This document shows, in pieces, positions 58,862 to 64,000 of a stretch of 64,000 bases of DNA. The notes under the pieces are model-generated. The model worked only from the letters and a program-made list of their open reading frames with translations. It made no database searches and had not been told where the DNA came from. The first letter of the stretch is position 1, and the number at the start of each line of letters is the position of its first letter. This DNA comes from Tigriopus japonicus (lineage: Eukaryota > Arthropoda > Copepoda > Harpacticoida > Harpacticidae): assembly GCA_010645155.1 (NCBI GenBank), contig JAAGOF010000204.1, positions 1,151,634 to 1,215,633 on the forward strand, written 5' to 3'. Position numbers and translations under genes: made by a program.

Positions 58862-61744
58862 GTTTCGGTTGACCAAGTTTCTTGAATAATAGCAAGTTTT
58901 TTATGGGAGATCTAAATTTTGAAAAATGATATCATGTATTTTTCTTGAAATTTTATGCATATAAACACTCCTAGACGACGAACAGACATTGAATATGTGG
59001 ACCAAAAATGAAAATGGAACATTAGAACAGAAATAATAGATCAAATAACGAGCAAAGCTCAAATATAGTTTCGGTTGACCAAGTTTCTCGAATAATAGCA
59101 AGTTTATTATGGGAGATCTAAATTTTGAAAAATCATATCATGTAGTTTTCTTGATTTTTTATGCATATAAACACTCCCAGACGACGAACAGACATTGAAT
59201 TTGTGGTCCAAAAGTGAAAATGGAACATTGGAAAAGAAATAATAGGTCAAATAACGAGCAAAGCTCAAATATAGTTTTGGTTGACCAAGTTTCTCGAATA
59301 ATAGCAAGTTTATTATGGGAGATCTAAATTTTGAAAAATCATATAATGTAGTTTTCTTGATTTTTTATGCATATAAACACTCTCAGACGACGAACAGATA
59401 TTGAATTTGAGGACCAAAAATGAAAATGGAATATTAGAACAGAAATAAAAGGAAAATTAACGAGCAAACCTGAAATATAAATTTAGTTGACCAAGTTTCT
59501 CGAGAAATAGCAAGTTCATTATGAGAGATTGATTTTGTGAAAAATCATATCATGTACTTTCCTTGATGTTTTTATTCATATAAACACTCTCAGACGACGA
59601 ACAGACATTCAATTTGTGGTCCAAAAGTGAAAATGGAACATTGGAACAGAAAAAATAGGTCAAACAACGAGAAAAGCTCAAATATAGTTTTGGTTGACCA
59701 AGTTTCTCGAGTAATAGCAGGTTTATTATGGGAGATCTAAATTTTGAAAAATCATATCATGTATTTTTCTTGATGTTTTATGCATTTTAACACTCTAAGA
59801 CGACGACCAGACATTAAATTTGTGGTCCAAAAGTGAAAATGCAACATTGGAACAAAAAAAATAGGTCAAATAACGAGCAAAGCTCAAATATAGTTTCGGT
59901 TGACCAAGTTTCTCGAATAATAGCAAGTTTTTTATGGGAGATCTAAATTTTGAAAAATCATATCATGTATTTTTCTTGATTTTTTATGCATATAAACACT
60001 CTTAGACGACGAACCGACATTGAATTTGTGGTCCAAAAGTGAAAATGGAACATTGAAAAAGAATTAATAGGCCAAATAACGAGCAAAGCTCAAATATAAA
60101 TTTGGTTGACCAAGTTTCTCGAGTAATGGCAAGTTTATCATGGGAGATCTAAATTTTGAAAAATGATATCATGTACTTTTCTAGATGTTTTGTTCATATA
60201 AACACTCTCAGACGACTAACAGACATTAAATTTGTGGTCCAAACATGAAAATGGAACATTGGAACAGAAAAAATAGGTCAAACAACGAGCAAAGCTCAAA
60301 CATAGTTTCGGTTGACCAAGTTTCTCGAATAATAGCAAGTTTATTATGGGAGATCTAAATTTTGAAAAATCATATCATGTATTTTTCTTGATTTTTTATG
60401 CATTTAAACACTCTTAGACGACGAACCGACATTGAATTTGTGATCCAAAAGTGAAAATGGAACATTGAAAAAGAATTAATAGGCCAAATAACGAGCAAAG
60501 CTCAAATATAGTTTCGGTTGACCAAGTTTCTCGAATAAAAGCAAGTTTTTTATGGGAGATCTAAATTTTGAAAAATGATATCATGTATTTTTCTAGATGT
60601 TTTATTCATATAAACACTCTCAGACGACTAACAGACATTAAATTTGTGGTCCAAAAGTGAAAATGGAACATTGGAACAGAAAAAATAGGTCAAACAAAGA
60701 GCAAAGCTCAAATATAGTTTCGGTTGACCAAGTTTCTCGAATAATAGCAAGTTTATTATGGGAGATCTAAATTTTGAAAAATCATATCATGTATTTTTCT
60801 TGATTTTTTATTCATATAAACACTCTCAGACGACTAACAGACATTAAATTTGTGGTCCAAAAGTGAAAATGGAACATTGGAACGGAAAAAATAGGTCAAA
60901 CAACGAGCAAAGCTCAAATATAGTTTCGGTTGACCAAGTTTCTCGAATAATAGCAAGTTTATTATGGGAGATCTAAATTTTGAAAAATCATATCATGTAT
61001 TTTTCTTGATTTTTCATGCATATAAACACTCTCAGACGACGAACAGATATTGAATTTGAGGACCAAAAATGAAAATGGAACATTGGAAAAGAATTAATAG
61101 GTCAAATAACGAGCAAAGCTCAAATATAAATTTGGTTGACCAAGTTTCTCGAGTAATAGCAAGTTTGTTATGGGAGATGGAATTTTGGAAAAATCATATC
61201 CTGTATTTTTCTTGATTTTTTATTCATATAAACCTTCTCAGACGACGAACAGACATCAAATTTGTGGTCCAAAAGTGAAAATGGAATATTGGAACAGAAA
61301 TATAGGTCAAATAACGAGCAAAGCTCAAATATAGTTTCGGTTGACCAAGTTTCTCGAATAAAAGCAAGTTTATTATGGGAGATCAAAATTTTGAAAAATC
61401 GTATCATATATTTTTCTTGATTTTTTATGCATATAAACACTCCTAGACGACGAACAGACATTGAATATGTGGACCAAAAATGAAAATGGAACATTAGAAC
61501 AGAAATAATAGATCAAATATCGAGCAAAGCTCAAATATAAATTTGATTGACCAAGTTTCTCGAGTAATAGCAGGTTTATTATGGGAGATCTAAATTTTGA
61601 AAAATCATATCATGTATTTTTCTAGATGTTTTATGCATTTTAACACTCTAAGACGACGACCAGACATTAAAATTGTGGTCCAAAAGTGAAAATGCAACAT
61701 TGGAACAAAAAAAATAGGTCAAATAACGAGCAAAGCTCAAATAT
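58862..61744. repeat. 14-unit higher-order repeat within the satellite, copy 1
   Basis: Variant units in this span reappear at an offset of exactly 2884 bp (14 x 206). Examples are the CTTGAATAATAGCAAGTTTTT junction at 58882 and 61766, the AATATGTGGACC unit at 58991 and 61875, the ACATTCAATTTG unit near 59605 and 62489, and the CTAGATGTTTT variant at 60181 and 63065. Some units in between do not match, so gene conversion or later exchange is likely. Confidence 0.75.
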
Positions 61745-64000
61745 AGTTTCGGTTGACCAAGTTTCTTGAATAATAGCAAGTTTTTTATGGGAGATCTAAA
61801 TTTTGAAAAATGATATCATGTATTTTTCTTGAAATTTTATGCATATAAACACTCCTAGACGACGAACAGACATTGAATATGTGGACCAAAAATGAAAATG
61901 GAACATTAGAACAGAAATAATAGATCAAATAACGAGCAAAGCTCAAATATAGTTTCGGTTGACCAAGTTTCTCGAATAATAGCAAGTTTATTATGGGAGA
62001 TCTAAATTTTGAAAAATCATATCATGTATTTTTCTTGATTTTTTATGCATATAAACACTCCCAGACGACGAACAGACATTGAATTTGTGGTCCAAAAGTG
62101 AAAATGGAACATTGGAAAAGAAATAATAGGTCAAATAACGAACAAAGCTCAAATATAGTTTTGGTTGACCAAGTTTCTCGAATAATAGCAAATTTATTAT
62201 GGGAGATCTAAATTTTGAAAAATCATATAATGCACTTTTCTTAGTTTTTGATGTATATAAACACTCTCAGACGACGAACAAAGATTGAATTTGTGGTCCA
62301 AACATGAAAATGGAACATTGGAAAAGAAATAATAGGTCAAATAACGAGCAAAGCTCAAATATAGTTTCGGTTGACCAAGTTTCTCGAATAATAGCAAGTT
62401 TATTATGGGAGATCTAAATTTTGAAAAATCATATCATGTATTTTTCTTGATTTTTTATGCATATAAAACACTCTCAGACGACGAACAGACATTCAATTTG
62501 TGGTCCAAAAGTGAAAATGGAACATTGGAACAGAAAAAATAGGTCAAACAACGAGCAAAGCTCAAATATAGTTTTGGTTGACCAAGTTTCTCGAATAATA
62601 GCAGGTTTATTATGGGAGATCTAAATTTTGAAAAATCATATAATGTATTTTTCTTGGTGTTTTATGCATATAAGCACTCTCAGACGACGAACAGATATTA
62701 AATTTGTGGTCCAAAAGTGAAAATGCAACATTGGAACAAAAAAAATAGGTCAAATAACGAGCAAAGCTCAAATATAGTTTCGTTTGACCAAGTTTCTTGA
62801 ATAATAGCAAGTTTTTTATGGGAGATCTAATTTTTGAAAAATCATATCATGTATTTTTCTTGATTTTTTATGCATATAAACACTCTTAGACGACGAACCG
62901 ACATTGAATTTGTGGTCCAAAAGTGAAAATTGAACATTGAAAAAGAATTAATAGGCCAAATAACGAGCAAAGCTCAAATATAAATTTGGTTGACCAAGTT
63001 TCTCGAGTAATGGCAAGTTTATCATGGGAGATCTAAATTTTGAAAAATGATATCATGTACTTTTCTAGATGTTTTATTCATATAAACACTCTCAGACGAC
63101 TAACAGACATTAAATTTGTGGTCCAAAAGTGAAAATGGAACATTGGAACAGAAAAAATAGGTCAAACAACGAGCAAAGCTCAAACATAGTTTCGGTTGAC
63201 CAAGTTTCTCGAATAATTGCAAGTTTTTTATGGGAGATCTAAATTTTGAAAAATGATATCATGTATTTTTCTTGATTTTTTATGCATATAAACACTCCTA
63301 GACGACGAACAGACATTGAATATGTGGACCAAAAATGAAAATGGAACATTAGAACAGAAATAATAGATCAAATAACGAGCAAAGCTCAAATATAGTTTCG
63401 GTTGACCAAGTTTCTCGAATAATAGCAAGTTTATTATGGGAGATCTAAATTTTGAAAAATCATATCATGTATTTTTCTTGAAATTTTATGCATATAAACA
63501 CTCCTAGACGACGAACAGACATTGAATTTGTGGTCCAAAAGTGAAAATGGAACATTGGAACAGAAATAATAGGCCAAATAACGATCAAAGCTCAAATATA
63601 GTTTTGGTTGACCAAGTTTCTCGAATAATAGCAAGTTTATTATGGGAGATCTAAATTTTGAAAAATCATATAATGCATTTTTCTTAAATTTTGATGTATA
63701 TAAACACCCTCACACGACGAACAAAGATTGAATTTGTGGTCCAAACATGAAAATGGAACATTGGAAAAGAAATAATAGGTCAAATAACGAGCAAAGCTCA
63801 AATATAGTTTTGGTTGACCAAGTTTCTCGAATAATAGCAAGTTTATTGTGGGAGATCTAAATTTTGAAAAATCATATAATGTATTTTTCTTAATTTTTGA
63901 TGTATATAAACACCCTTAAACGACGAACAAAGATTGAATTTGTGGTCCAAACATGAAAATGGAACATTAGAAAAGAAATAATAGGTCAAATAACGAGCAA
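61745..64000. repeat. 14-unit higher-order repeat, copy 2 (truncated by window end)
   Basis: Second copy of the 2884-bp block. The AATATGTGGACC unit also recurs about 1443 bp further on (7 units, near 63.32 kb), suggesting a 7-unit subrepeat. Confidence 0.65.

Larger units (their letters stand above)
52065..64000. repeat. about 206-bp satellite array, about 58 tandem copies, continues off the window
   Basis: Head-to-tail units of 206 bp (a few differ by small indels) recur from about 52.07 kb to the last base. Landmarks in each unit are TTATTATGGGAGATCTAAAT, ATCATGTATTTTTCTTGAT, CACTCTCAGACGACGAACAG, TTTGTGGTCCAAAA, AACGAGCAAAGCTCAAATAT and TTGACCAAGTTTCTCGA. The first units (52.1-52.8 kb) are more diverged and read GAGATTGAATTTT where later units have AGATCTAAATTTT. 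One short unit lacking about 25 bp occurs near 57.2 kb and another near 57.45 kb. On the minus strand most units keep an open frame of about 66 codons. Unit identity looks like 85-98% by eye. The unit is about the length of a nucleosome plus linker, as in many centromeric or heterochromatic satellites, but its chromosomal position is unknown. Confidence 0.97.

Noticed and set aside
52065..64000. CRISPR array
   Set aside because: The repeats are 206 bp, contiguous and without unique spacers, in a eukaryotic genome.
52065..64000. Tandem family of small protein genes
   Set aside because: The frames mostly begin with Leu codons, lack ATG in most units, have no promoter or spacing, and the unit length is not a multiple of three; satellite DNA explains the pattern.
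52065..64000. CENP-B box in the satellite unit
   Set aside because: I looked for TTCG....A..CGGG; the unit contains TTTCGGTTGACC and TTTCTCGA but not the required spacing or CGGG.

Overview
The window is nuclear DNA of an animal. Both recognisable genes are cut by GT-AG introns, most of the sequence is AT-rich and non-coding, and short non-autonomous DNA transposons, microsatellites and a large satellite array fill the gaps. The two protein families found are animal chromatin and DNA-repair proteins. The style (short introns in one gene, dense small inverted-repeat elements, GATG/CATC and CAGT simple repeats, a long His/Gln-rich exon) suggests an invertebrate, perhaps an arthropod. That is an impression, not a demonstration.

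Layout. 1-4.5 kb: moderate GC and simple repeats, with one long minus-strand His/Gln-rich exon (2892-3575) that looks like the N-terminus of a transcriptional regulator whose remaining exons lie outside the window. 4.5-25 kb: AT-rich intergenic sequence with a long inverted-repeat transposon (6822-7972), a 1.27-kb inverted-repeat block (12935-14204), a two-copy short element family (10308 and 20126), hairpins and a GC-richer island at 15.7-19.3 kb with no convincing gene. 25.6-32.4 kb: a GC-richer stretch with several coding-like minus-strand ORFs, including one signal-peptide-like N-terminus, none of which could be assigned to a family. 33-36 kb: AT-rich, with a 1.04-kb hAT-like element. 38.2-45.4 kb, minus strand: a complete four-exon NTHL1 gene (endonuclease III-type DNA glycosylase, 253 aa) with transposons in its 5.1-kb second intron. 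45.5-47.9 kb: hAT-like elements, one nested inside another with a perfect 8-bp target duplication. 48.3-50.6 kb, plus strand: a complete four-exon gene for a PWWP plus integrase-binding-domain protein of the LEDGF/HDGFL2 (PSIP1) family, 482 aa. 52.07 kb to the end: about 58 head-to-tail copies of a roughly 206-bp satellite that runs off the window.

The NTHL1 and PSIP1-like genes are divergent, with about 2.9 kb of mostly transposon sequence between their start codons. Both act on chromatin or DNA, NTHL1 in base-excision repair of oxidised pyrimidines and the PWWP/IBD protein as a reader of methylated H3K36 chromatin, but nothing in the sequence shows that they are co-regulated. I found no rRNA, tRNA or CRISPR and no autonomous transposase. 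The most unusual structures are the satellite with its 14-unit higher-order repeat, the two inverted-repeat elements sharing CACRGTG termini and 4-bp target duplications, and the 34.2-kb element packed with short GGGATAAAC-type repeats.
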